Origin: Chryseobacterium indoltheticum
GTDB taxonomy: Bacteria; Bacteroidota; Bacteroidia; Flavobacteriales; Weeksellaceae
Direction of reading: 5' to 3'
NCBI RefSeq assembly: GCF_003815915.1
Contig: NZ_CP033929.1
Span: 3,224,001-3,288,000 of the forward strand
Length of the DNA stretch: 64,000 bases
The notes beneath the pieces were generated by a model, which worked only from the letters and a program-made list of their open reading frames with translations, was not told the DNA's origin and did no database searches. Within the stretch, counting starts at the first letter, position 1, and each line of letters opens with the position of its first letter. Shown here one piece after another: positions 16,347 through 24,305 of the stretch. The translations under genes were made by a program, and so were the position numbers.

Positions 16347-17612
16347 TTAAATGAAATTCAGTACTTCTAAAATATTTTCATAAATGAAATTTAATTCTTC
16401 TGAACTGATACAGTAAGGCGGAACCAAATACATCACATTTCCTAACGGACGCATAATAATTCCCCGCGACAAAAATTCATCATACACTTTTTTTCCTATC
16501 TCATTAAAATAAGAAGTTTTATGATCATTTTTAATTTCCCACGCTAAAATAGTTCCGGTTTGTCGTACGTTTTCAACTTTCGAATGTCCTCTTAAAACTT
16601 TTGAAAAACAAAAATGCTGCTCTGAAATTCGCTGAATACTTTGTTGAGTTTCGTTATTTAATAAAAGTTCCATGCTTGCTAAAGCCGCAGTACAAGCTAA
16701 TGGATTTGCTGTAAAAGAATGCCCATGAAACAACGTTTTATATTTATCATCTGACAAAAAAGCATTGTAAATCTCATTTGAACAAGTTGTAATTCCCATA
16801 GGCATCGTTCCGCCCGTCAAACCTTTAGAAAAACACATAATATCTGGCTTTTCTGAAAGATAATTAGCTGCAAACAATTTTCCTGTTCTTCCAAAACCGG
16901 TAAAAACCTCATCCTGAATCATCAAAATTTCCTGTGCTCTGCAGAATTTCATTAACTTATCTAAATCTTCAGCATTGTACATCAGCATTCCTGCAGCCCC
17001 CTGAATGAGCGGTTCATAAATGAAACAAACGACTTCATCCTGATACGTTAAAATCTGAGATTTGAGATCTTCAATATTTTCAGAAGTAGGAGTATCAATA
17101 AAAATGACTTCAAACAGCATCTCTCCGAAAGGCTTCGTCCAAACACTTCTTCCGCTCACCGACATTGCCCCAAAAGTATCGCCGTGATAAGCGTTTTTAA
17201 ATGCTAAAATTTTTGTCTTTTCTTTTCTCTGATTGTACGCATTTTGAATGCACATTTTCAAAGCAACTTCCACCGCTGTCGAGCCATTATCAGAATAGAA
17301 AACTTTCTGCTGATTTTGAGGAAGAAGCTTTAGTAAATTTTCAGAAAGCTGTATCGCTGGCTCATGGGTAAAACCTGCAAAAATAACCTGCTCTAAAGTA
17401 TTTAACTGTTCAGAAACTCGTTGTGCAATGTAAGGATGCGCATGACCGTGAAGCGTAACCCACCATGAAGAAACCGCATCGATATACTTATTTCCTTTAT
17501 CATCAAAAAGGTAAACTCCTTTTCCTTTAGCGATCGGGATAGCATCATCTGCAGTTTTCATTTGCGTATAAGGATGCCAATTGACGGCTCTGTCTCGCTC
17601 TTGTAAATTCAT
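16347..17612 (-). CDS. bioA: Adenosylmethionine-8-amino-7-oxononanoate aminotransferase
   Basis: A 421-residue class-III aminotransferase converting KAPA to DAPA with SAM as amino donor (biotin synthesis, PLP-dependent). WHPYTQM near the N-terminus and VSSWWVTLHGHAHP are BioA signatures; YSDNGSTAVEVALKM and the PLP-lysine region CFSKGLTGGTMPMG follow. Full length for the family. It is the last gene of the operon diiron protein-bioF-bioD-bioB-bioA. A (TTTAGGG)7 array directly upstream of its start codon occupies the place of the ribosome-loading region. Confidence 0.97.
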   Translation of the reverse strand: MNLQERDRAVNWHPYTQMKTADDAIPIAKGKGVYLFDDKGNKYIDAVSSWWVTLHGHAHPYIAQRVSEQLNTLEQVIFAGFTHEPAIQLSENLLKLLPQNQQKVFYSDNGSTAVEVALKMCIQNAYNQRKEKTKILAFKNAYHGDTFGAMSVSGRSVWTKPFGEMLFEVIFIDTPTSENIEDLKSQILTYQDEVVCFIYEPLIQGAAGMLMYNAEDLDKLMKFCRAQEILMIQDEVFTGFGRTGKLFAANYLSEKPDIMCFSKGLTGGTMPMGITTCSNEIYNAFLSDDKYKTLFHGHSFTANPLACTAALASMELLLNNETQQSIQRISEQHFCFSKVLRGHSKVENVRQTGTILAWEIKNDHKTSYFNEIGKKVYDEFLSRGIIMRPLGNVMYLVPPYCISSEELNFIYENILEVLNFI

Positions 17613-17614
17613 TG

Positions 17615-17663
17615 TTTAGGGTTTAGGGTTTAGGGTTTAGGGTTTAGGGTTTAGGGTTTAGGG
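17615..17663. repeat. (TTTAGGG)7 heptamer array, plant-telomere-like
   Basis: Seven perfect TTTAGGG units. On the minus strand (CCCTAAA) they encode the last residues of BioB (NPKP) and its TAA stop at 17646-17644, and end 3 bp before the bioA ATG. Confidence 0.95.
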
Positions 17664-18666
17664 AAAATAATTCATAATTCATAACTTTTTTCGTTTCCTT
17701 TTTCTTCATCGGTTTTAATCCTAAAGTCTGCAGCATTTGCATATCTTCAGAAACTCCCGGATTTGGTGTTACCAATAAAGTTTCTCTTTCGCCTGTAAAA
17801 ATTGAGTTTGCTCCTGCCATAAAGCACCATCCTTGTTCAAATTCTGTCATTTCAATTCTTCCTGCGCTCAAACGAACCATTGATGAAGGCATTACAATTC
17901 TTGCGGTAGCAATCATTCTTACCATTTCCCAAGTATTGGTTTTTTCGTTATTTTCAAGAGGAGTTCCTGCCACTCTTGCCAAGGCATTAATCGGAACAGA
18001 TTCAGGATGTTTTGGCATTGTAGCCAATGTTAACAGCATTGAAATTCTGTCTGCATGAGTTTCGCCCAAACCGATAATTCCGCCCGAACAAACTGTAATT
18101 CCTGCTTTTCTGACGTTGTTGATGGTATTAATTCTATTATCAAAAGTTCTTGTCGAAATAATTTCTTCATAATACTGTTCTGAAGTATCCAAATTGTGAT
18201 TATAAGCATACAAACCAGCCTGTTCAAGGCGAACAGCCTGCTCTTCCGTCAACATTCCGAGCGTACAGCAAACCTCCAATCCGAGTTCATTTACACCTTT
18301 CACCATGTCGATAACGCGGTCAAAATCACGGTTGTTTCGCACTTCTCGCCAAGCTGCAGCCATACAGAAACGGGAAGAACCGTTGTCTTTTGCTTTTTGG
18401 GCATGTTCGATTACTTTTTCAGTTGGTAATAAAGCATGAACTTTAATATTGGTGTGATAACGTGCAGCCTGTCCGCAATACGAACAATCTTCTACACAAC
18501 CACCCGTTTTTATGGATAAAAGAGTTGACATCTGTACCTCTTCCGGATTGTGCCATTCTCTGTGAACGGTTGCTGCTTTATAAATCAATTCAAGGAGAGG
18601 AAGATTGTAGATTTCTTCAATTTCTTCTTTCGTCCAATCATTTCTCAATTTTACTTTATCTTTCAT
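17644..18666 (-). CDS. bioB: Biotin synthase
   Basis: A 340-residue radical SAM enzyme inserting sulfur into dethiobiotin. [19 protein letters not shown] contains the CxxxCxxC [4Fe-4S] motif; the 2Fe-2S ligands lie in the later CCTLGML and [11 protein letters not shown] regions. Complete length. Its ATG overlaps the bioD stop codon as ATGA (18663-18666), so translation is coupled. The C-terminal tail after GLKPMKKKE is poorly constrained, and its last codons come from the TTTAGGG array. Because every CCCTAAA frame hits TAA within 21 nt, a change in repeat number would only alter the tail. Confidence 0.97.
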   Translation of the reverse strand: MKDKVKLRNDWTKEEIEEIYNLPLLELIYKAATVHREWHNPEEVQMSTLLSIKTGGCVEDCSYCGQAARYHTNIKVHALLPTEKVIEHAQKAKDNGSSRFCMAAAWREVRNNRDFDRVIDMVKGVNELGLEVCCTLGMLTEEQAVRLEQAGLYAYNHNLDTSEQYYEEIISTRTFDNRINTINNVRKAGITVCSGGIIGLGETHADRISMLLTLATMPKHPESVPINALARVAGTPLENNEKTNTWEMVRMIATARIVMPSSMVRLSAGRIEMTEFEQGWCFMAGANSIFTGERETLLVTPNPGVSEDMQMLQTLGLKPMKKKETKKVMNYELFSLNPKP

Positions 18667-19328
18667 ATTTTTTCTAATTGTTTTGTAATACGTTCTATGT
18701 TTTCTTTTGTTATGTTTTCTATCTCGGGAATTCTTATAATTTTGGTTTCCTCCTGAATGTTTTTACAGATTATTCTTTCTGTATCTGCAGGGAAACTTCC
18801 ATTTAAAATCAGATATTCCAGCTTGATATTTTTTTGTTCTAAAGCCTTCAATGACAATAAAGTATGATTAATGCATCCTAAATAATTTCTCACAACCAAA
18901 GCAACGGGAAGGTTTAGTTTTTCAATTAAATCGATAATAAATTCATCATCAGAAATTGGAACCATTAATCCTCCTGCTCCTTCTACAATTAAATTATTTT
19001 GAGTTTCAGGAAGTTTAAAATCATTACCGGTAATTAAAATTCCTTCTTCCAAAGCCGACTGATGAGGTGATGCTGCAAGTTGCAATCGATATCTTTCAGG
19101 ATGAATGATTACATTTTCACCAACCCATTCTTTAATTTTCATACTGTCTGAAAAATGTAAATCTCCGGATTGAATGGGTTTCCAGTAATCAGCTTTAAAG
19201 TATTTTGTTAAAATTGCCGAACAAACAGTTTTTCCTATTTCGGTTCCAATGCCCGTGATGAAAAGTTTTTTTTGTTGTACGTTTTGTATTTCTAATTTTT
19301 CTTTTTTTATATCCATATTTTTATCCAT
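18663..19328 (-). CDS. bioD: Dethiobiotin synthetase
   Basis: A 221-residue ATP-dependent carboxylase closing the ureido ring of [24 protein letters not shown] is the P-loop signature (GxxTxxGKT); YWKPIQSGD and [13 protein letters not shown] are further BioD motifs. The first 20 residues extend beyond most family members, so the true start may be the internal ATG at 19316 or later. The 92-bp gap to bioF holds a strong inverted repeat (19333-19401), unusual inside an operon, while the 3' end overlaps bioB. Confidence 0.95.
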   Translation of the reverse strand: MDKNMDIKKEKLEIQNVQQKKLFITGIGTEIGKTVCSAILTKYFKADYWKPIQSGDLHFSDSMKIKEWVGENVIIHPERYRLQLAASPHQSALEEGILITGNDFKLPETQNNLIVEGAGGLMVPISDDEFIIDLIEKLNLPVALVVRNYLGCINHTLLSLKALEQKNIKLEYLILNGSFPADTERIICKNIQEETKIIRIPEIENITKENIERITKQLEKI

Positions 19329-19332
19329 CTAG

Positions 19333-19401
19333 TTTGTCATTCTGCAAGAATCTCAACTATTGAAAATAAATTCTTTGCTTAGATTCCTGCGGAATGACAA
19401 A
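19333..19401. repeat. Inverted repeat, GTCATTCC...GGAATCT family, copy 2
   Basis: Arms of 21 bp (19333-19353 and 19381-19401) match at 19 positions. It lies between bioF and bioD inside the biotin operon, where it would form a hairpin in the mRNA. Confidence 0.75.
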
Positions 19402-19420
19402 AGTCACGTTGTTTTTTACA

Positions 19421-20530
19421 TTAAATAAAATCCTTAATTACCTTAGTCATACCAATAATTTCTTCTTCTGTATTGAAGCTATGAAGGCAAATCCTCAGTC
19501 TTTCTGTTCCCTGTTTTACAGTTGGACTAAAGACAGCATAGGTTAAAAATCCCTCATTCAATAAAGTTTCCTGCAAATCTTTCAAACGGTGATTATCCGA
19601 AACTAAAACTGCCTGAATCGGACTATTTTCAGAAGACGGAGTTTTTATATTTTGTTGATGAAAAATTTTAATATTTTGCTGTAATCCGGAAGATGCATTT
19701 TTGTTTGCTTTTAAAAATTCATATCCAGTTCTTATACTTCTCCACTGAACATCCTGACCTGCAGTTGTGTAAATAAATGGTGATGCAAAATTGACAAGAT
19801 AAGATTTGATGACCTTATCACATAAAATCGTTGCGCCATGTGAACCGAGCGCCTTCCCGTAAGTGATTACCGTTGCCAAAACCGACGTTTGTAATTGATA
19901 TTTTTCAACCAAACCATATCCAAAAACACCAAAAGTATGAGCTTCGTCTACAATTAGAAAAGCATTATATTTTTTAGCGATTTCTGCAATTTCCTGAATC
20001 GGTGCAAAATCCCCATCCATGGAGTACAGACTCTCAATTGCAACGTAACAATTTCCGTTTTGTCTTTTTAAAATCTGTTCAAGATCCTCAACATCATTAT
20101 GCTTAAATTTTAATTTTCTCGCATGTGACATTTTACAAGCATCATGTACGGAACGGTGAATTTTTTCATCAACAATAATAGTATCATGACGGTTCGGAAG
20201 TGTAGAAAACAAAGCTAAATTGGCATTGTATCCGGAAGAAAAAAGCAATGCAGATGAACTTTTATGCTCTTTTGAAATAAAATTTTCTGTTTCGATAACT
20301 TCTGTACCGTTTCCGCTGATCAATCTCGAACCGGTACTTCCTGAAAGCAAATGAGGATTTTCATTAATCTGTTTTAACAATAAATTTTGTAACTCTTTAT
20401 TTCTTGCCAATCCCAAATAATCATTAGAATAAAAATCGATACCTTCAGATTTAGGTTTTAATATTCTTAAAGTCTGATTTGCTTTTCTTTTATCCAGAGC
20501 CTCCCGAAAATAATGAAGATGATTAAGCAT
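19421..20530 (-). CDS. bioF: 8-amino-7-oxononanoate synthase
   Basis: A 369-residue PLP enzyme condensing pimeloyl-ACP/CoA with L-alanine. FYSNDYLGLARNKEL, GSTGSRLISGNGTEVIETE, IVDEAHTFGVFGYGL and the PLP-lysine block TYGKALGSHGAT are diagnostic. Slightly short for the family but complete. Its start codon lies inside the end of the upstream diiron-protein gene (8-bp overlap), so the two are translationally coupled. Confidence 0.96.
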   Translation of the reverse strand: MLNHLHYFREALDKRKANQTLRILKPKSEGIDFYSNDYLGLARNKELQNLLLKQINENPHLLSGSTGSRLISGNGTEVIETENFISKEHKSSSALLFSSGYNANLALFSTLPNRHDTIIVDEKIHRSVHDACKMSHARKLKFKHNDVEDLEQILKRQNGNCYVAIESLYSMDGDFAPIQEIAEIAKKYNAFLIVDEAHTFGVFGYGLVEKYQLQTSVLATVITYGKALGSHGATILCDKVIKSYLVNFASPFIYTTAGQDVQWRSIRTGYEFLKANKNASSGLQQNIKIFHQQNIKTPSSENSPIQAVLVSDNHRLKDLQETLLNEGFLTYAVFSPTVKQGTERLRICLHSFNTEEEIIGMTKVIKDFI

Positions 20531-21146
20531 AATCCGGTTTCATCACTTCTTCAGTTATCGCATTAACCCAATCGATATGCAAATCTTTTTCAATTTCTAT
20601 AATTTTCTCCGCGTGCGGTTTCCAGTTCTCAGAAAATTCATCTAATTGATGAATCATTTCTTCCAAATGTCCCTCTTCTTCCAATATAATAGATTTCACC
20701 ATCACTTTTGAATTGGTTTTGGTAAGAACTTCCTGATATACGGGATATAATTCGTCGGCACGAACTTCAATTGCATACGTCACAAAAAGATAGGCCGCAT
20801 ATTTTAGCTCCTCTTTTGTTAAATCGAAATGAGCATGAAGATATTTGCAAGCTTTCACATCCAAAGCGTGAAGATATTGACGTGTTGCAATCGGTGCTAA
20901 AAGTTCATTCGCTTCGTAGGTTTTGCACCATTCAGCATTGATTTTTCCAATCTGCTTTTTGAGGTAATACGCATGACGATGCTCTTCACAAGCATGTTTA
21001 AGCTGAATTAAATTTACTTTTGTAGGATGTTCGCAAGCAGAAATTTTTCTCGCTCCTGCATTCTCCATAAAAGAGAGTGTATTGAGCCATTTTGAATGAG
21101 CTTTATTATCGCTTACGATATTATCAATAAGGCTATAAAATTCCAT
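20523..21146 (-). CDS. Ferritin-like diiron protein heading the biotin operon
   Basis: A 207-residue all-helical protein I cannot name. It has the full ligand set of a carboxylate-bridged diiron site on four helices: E28 (SFMENAGARKI), E55-xx-H58 (CEEHRHAYYLKK), E127 (YAIEVRADELYP) and E157-xx-H160 (ILEEEGHLEEM). Related folds include rubrerythrin, the RNR R2 subunit and MiaE hydroxylase. It is the first gene of the bio operon and overlaps bioF by 8 bp. No bioC, bioH, bioW or bioI is present in the window, so an oxidative role in supplying the pimeloyl group is conceivable; protection of BioB from oxygen is an alternative. Both are inference. Confidence 0.75.
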   Translation of the reverse strand: MEFYSLIDNIVSDNKAHSKWLNTLSFMENAGARKISACEHPTKVNLIQLKHACEEHRHAYYLKKQIGKINAEWCKTYEANELLAPIATRQYLHALDVKACKYLHAHFDLTKEELKYAAYLFVTYAIEVRADELYPVYQEVLTKTNSKVMVKSIILEEEGHLEEMIHQLDEFSENWKPHAEKIIEIEKDLHIDWVNAITEEVMKPDYA

Positions 21147-21164
21147 TTGTTTTTATTTTTGTTT

Positions 21165-21198
21165 CAAAAGTAGTATATTACCGGATGGTTGGATAGTG
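21165..21198 (-). promoter_or_regulatory. Biotin-operon promoter with direct-repeat operator candidate
   Basis: A -7 box TACTTTTG (21172-21165, minus strand) fits TAnnTTTG. No TTTG is seen at -33; instead the region holds two adjacent 8-bp direct repeats, GGATGGTT and GGATAGTG on the plus strand (21183-21198). Directly repeated sites are typical of MocR-type regulators, and such a gene lies divergently 15 bp away. Confidence 0.45.
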
Positions 21199-21212
21199 CC
21201 AGTTTTAACATT

Positions 21213-22694
21213 ATGAATAGTCCGGTTGAGTTTCCTTATGAAAGTTTTATTTTAATCAATAGAAGTTCAGAGATTTCTATTTACATGCAGATCTCCAATC
21301 AATTGATCAATGCAATACAAAGGGGATTTTTACCATTTGGCATAAAACTTCCGGGAACAAGGGCTTTAAGCATTATTTTGAATGTTCACAGGAATACAAT
21401 TGTTGCGGCTTATGAAGAATTGTTTGCACAAGGTTGGGTTGAAAGCCTTCCTAATAAAGGAACTTTTGTCATCGGGAAAAATCAGGAAAAACCATTTCAA
21501 ATTAAAGATTTTGAGAAAAATAACCTTGAACATTATCCAAAATCGACCGGTTTTTCATTTAAAACTTCAAATATTTTAGATAATCCGTTTGAATATTCTA
21601 ATTGTGAATATATTTTCAATGACGGCGTTCCTGATATTCGTTTAACGCAAATTGATCATCATTCCCGAATTTACAGTTCTATTTTAAAAAGAAAAGCCCA
21701 TAAAATAGGACAATATAATCAGGATGGAAGTGAATTTTTCAAAAAAAACCTTTCGCAGTTTTTAAATCTATCACGAGGTTTACCAATCTCGAAAAACAAT
21801 CTTTTGATAACACGTAGTACGGAAATGAGTATTTATATTGTTTCCGAAATTTTACTTTCGGAAGGTGATATCGTCTTAGTCGGAAAATTAAGCTATTTCT
21901 CTGTCAATATGATCTTTCAAAAAGCCGGAGTAAAAATTCAGCCTATTTCGATTGATGACGAAGGAATTAATGTGGAAGAAGTAAGAGAAGCCTGTAAAAA
22001 ACAGAAAATAAGAATGCTTTATCTTACGCCACATCACCACTATCCTACTACCGTCACTTTGAGTGCAAAAAGAAGGTTAGAGTTACTCAATCTTGCGAAT
22101 GAATATGGTTTTATTATTCTTGAAGATGATTACGATTATGATTTCCATTACGACAAAAGCCCTATTCTTCCTTTGGCAAGCGCAGACACCAACGGAATGG
22201 TTATTTATATCGGATCTTTTGGGAAATCTTTGGTTCCCGGTTTCCGAACAGGATTCATTGTTGCACCGGAAAATCTGATGATTGAAATGCGAAAATATTT
22301 AGGGATTATAGACCGGCAAGGCGACGTTTTGATGGAGCACGTTTTGGGAGAAATGATCGCTGAAGGAGAAATCAATAGGTATTTAAAAAAATCATTAAAA
22401 ATTTATCAGGAAAGAAGAGATTATTTCGTTTCTCTTTCAGAACAAAACTTAGGAGAATACATTGATTTTCAAAAACCTTCAGGAGGTTTGGCAGTCTGGA
22501 TGAAGTGGAAAATCCCCGTAAATCTAATGCAACTCAGTAGAAACTGTGCCCAAAACAATCTTTTCATTCCCAAAACCCTACTTTATCAGAATAAAAATCT
22601 TACGGCAATGCGATTGGGTTTTGGAAATTTGAATCTGAATGAAATGGATAAAAGCATTGAAATTTTATCTGAAAATATCAAATTATTGTCCTGA
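21213..22694 (+). CDS. MocR-type (GntR + aminotransferase fold) regulator, candidate biotin regulator
   Basis: 493 residues: an N-terminal GntR winged helix (about 10-80; LPGTRALSIILNVHRNTIVAAYEELFAQGWVES) joined to a fold-type I aminotransferase domain (about 130-490) with EDDYDYDFHYD and the PLP-lysine motif YIGSFGKSLVPGFRTGF. Known members (PdxR, GabR, TauR, EhuR) sense PLP or PLP-amino-acid adducts. The divergent position, 66 bp from the biotin operon, suggests it controls that operon. A frame from 21189 begins with TTG inside the promoter, so I start at the ATG at 21213. Confidence 0.88.
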   Translation: MNSPVEFPYESFILINRSSEISIYMQISNQLINAIQRGFLPFGIKLPGTRALSIILNVHRNTIVAAYEELFAQGWVESLPNKGTFVIGKNQEKPFQIKDFEKNNLEHYPKSTGFSFKTSNILDNPFEYSNCEYIFNDGVPDIRLTQIDHHSRIYSSILKRKAHKIGQYNQDGSEFFKKNLSQFLNLSRGLPISKNNLLITRSTEMSIYIVSEILLSEGDIVLVGKLSYFSVNMIFQKAGVKIQPISIDDEGINVEEVREACKKQKIRMLYLTPHHHYPTTVTLSAKRRLELLNLANEYGFIILEDDYDYDFHYDKSPILPLASADTNGMVIYIGSFGKSLVPGFRTGFIVAPENLMIEMRKYLGIIDRQGDVLMEHVLGEMIAEGEINRYLKKSLKIYQERRDYFVSLSEQNLGEYIDFQKPSGGLAVWMKWKIPVNLMQLSRNCAQNNLFIPKTLLYQNKNLTAMRLGFGNLNLNEMDKSIEILSENIKLLS

Positions 22695-22817
22695 TCTTTT
22701 TAATCCATGATATTTTTTAACCGCAAATGCAACATAAGAAATGATTGATAAAAAGAGAATTCAAAAGCTAGCAAAATGTAAAATTTAATACTCGTTTTCT
22801 TTCACAGCATTTTACAA

Positions 22818-22866
22818 AACCTTGTCAAGGTTAATAAATATGCGAATTATTAACCTTGACAAGGTT
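22818..22866. terminator. Bidirectional hairpin between convergent genes
   Basis: AACCTTGTCAAGGTTAATAA (22818-22837) and its perfect 20-bp reverse complement (22847-22866) flank a 9-nt loop, between the 3' ends of the MocR-type gene and the TolC-like gene. Each arm is itself palindromic (AACCTTGTCAAGGTT). It lacks a long T-run, so it may be a repeat rather than a classic terminator. Confidence 0.6.
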
Positions 22867-22912
22867 GAGTTTACAATAGATGCAAAATCAGTGTAAAATT
22901 ATTTGTAAGATA

Positions 22913-24211
22913 TTAAAACTCAGATTGAAGAACTTTCAATAATTCGACTTGTTGATTGACATCATTTTTGCTGCTTATTAAATTATAATTTGCCTGAAGC
23001 CAGTTATTTCTTACCACAAAAAACGTATAAGCATCCATTAAACCTTCTTTATATTTTTCTTCAGATTTTTGAAAAGACAGTTTTTGGTTTTCAAAATTCA
23101 GTTCCAAAAGGCTGTATTTTTCCTGCGCATTCAGAAACTGAGCTTTTATAGAATTGATAGATTTGGTTAAATCATTAATGATTAAATCTTTGCTGTAATG
23201 GGAATTAATAACATTTAATTTTGCTATTTCTACGTTATTTTTGATTTGAAATTTATTAAAAATCGGAATATTCAGACCAAAAGAAATTGACTGATTTTTA
23301 TTCTGGCTAAACTGATCAGAAAAACTGGTGTTGGAAAGAACATTGCTGCCTAAAGATTTATTGTAAAAAGTAGACCAACTGTAGTTTCCATTAAGGGTTG
23401 GCAAATAGGCAGATTTTTCAATATCTATATTTTTTTGCTGTGCGCTGATTTCTGCAATCACAGTTTTATAAGCTGGATTATTTTCTATTAATTTATTGGT
23501 AAAATCAGCAGTATTAAAATCTTCCTGAACTAAAGATTCATTATCATCCATCACAAAATATATAGAATCCTGTGTTATATTCAGTGCATTCAGAAGGTTT
23601 ATTTTTGCCAGATCACGTTGGTTTTTTGCCGAAACCCATTGTTCCTGCAAAGTTCCGAGGTTGGCTTTGATATCATAAACATCACTTTTTGAACGACTTC
23701 CTATTTCCACTTCTTTTTCTGTACGCTTGATTTGCTCTTCAATTCCTGCGATCTGTGTTTCTAAAACCTCCAACCAGCTTTTACTGTTTTGATACGTGAA
23801 AAAATTCTGAATTACATTAAACTTCACTTCATTCTGAGCTTGTTTAAGCCTATAGATACTCGCATTTTTATTGAGTTTTGACAATGAAATATTCAAATAA
23901 TTTCTCCAATTAAACAATTCAATATTTGCTTGAGCAATCACCTGATCATATTGCGTATTAAGCGTTTCCCGCTGATTACTCGACTGATTGATTGACGAGC
24001 CCAAACTATAGCTGTGATTTACACCCGCATTCACAGATGGAAGCAACATTCCTTTTGAAGCTGCAATCTGTCGGTCATTTTTCTGAATATTGACGGTTGC
24101 CTGCTTTACCAGCGGATGATTTATCGAAGCGTAATCAAGACATTCTTTAAGCGTCCAACTCTGTTGGGCAGGGAAAAGATTGATGATGAATATGAAGAAT
24201 AGTTTTTTCAT
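22913..24211 (-). CDS. TolC-family outer-membrane efflux protein
   Basis: 432 residues with a short signal peptide (MKKLFFIFIINLFPAQQ) and two OEP repeats: WTLKECLDYASINHPLVKQA at the start, an internal repeat at about 205-420 and long amphipathic helices (QTQIAGIEEQIKRTEKEVEIGSRSKSDVYDIKANL). It should form the outer-membrane channel of the tripartite pump encoded upstream: HlyD-like adaptor, ATPase and permease. It is the last gene of the operon, and a hairpin follows. Confidence 0.9.
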   Translation of the reverse strand: MKKLFFIFIINLFPAQQSWTLKECLDYASINHPLVKQATVNIQKNDRQIAASKGMLLPSVNAGVNHSYSLGSSINQSSNQRETLNTQYDQVIAQANIELFNWRNYLNISLSKLNKNASIYRLKQAQNEVKFNVIQNFFTYQNSKSWLEVLETQIAGIEEQIKRTEKEVEIGSRSKSDVYDIKANLGTLQEQWVSAKNQRDLAKINLLNALNITQDSIYFVMDDNESLVQEDFNTADFTNKLIENNPAYKTVIAEISAQQKNIDIEKSAYLPTLNGNYSWSTFYNKSLGSNVLSNTSFSDQFSQNKNQSISFGLNIPIFNKFQIKNNVEIAKLNVINSHYSKDLIINDLTKSINSIKAQFLNAQEKYSLLELNFENQKLSFQKSEEKYKEGLMDAYTFFVVRNNWLQANYNLISSKNDVNQQVELLKVLQSEF

Positions 24212-24232
24212 GGTGGATTTTTTTGGACTGAA

Positions 24233-24304
24233 GATGGATGATGGAAGCTGGAAGTTAATCTTAGGCTATCAAAAACACCAAACCTCCATCATCTAACTTC
24301 AAAC
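24233..24304. repeat. Heptamer arrays in inverted arrangement (TolC/permease gap)
   Basis: Left arm GATGGAT, GATGGAA, GCTGGAA, GTTAATC (24233-24260); right arm CTCCATC, ATCTAAC, TTCAAAC (24284-24304). The right arm is a degenerate reverse complement of the left. Confidence 0.6.
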
Positions 24305-24305
24305 A

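Noticed and set aside
17615..17663. Telomere or eukaryotic contamination
   Set aside because: The TTTAGGG array lies between bioB and bioA, contributes codons to bioB, and has normal bacterial flanks.
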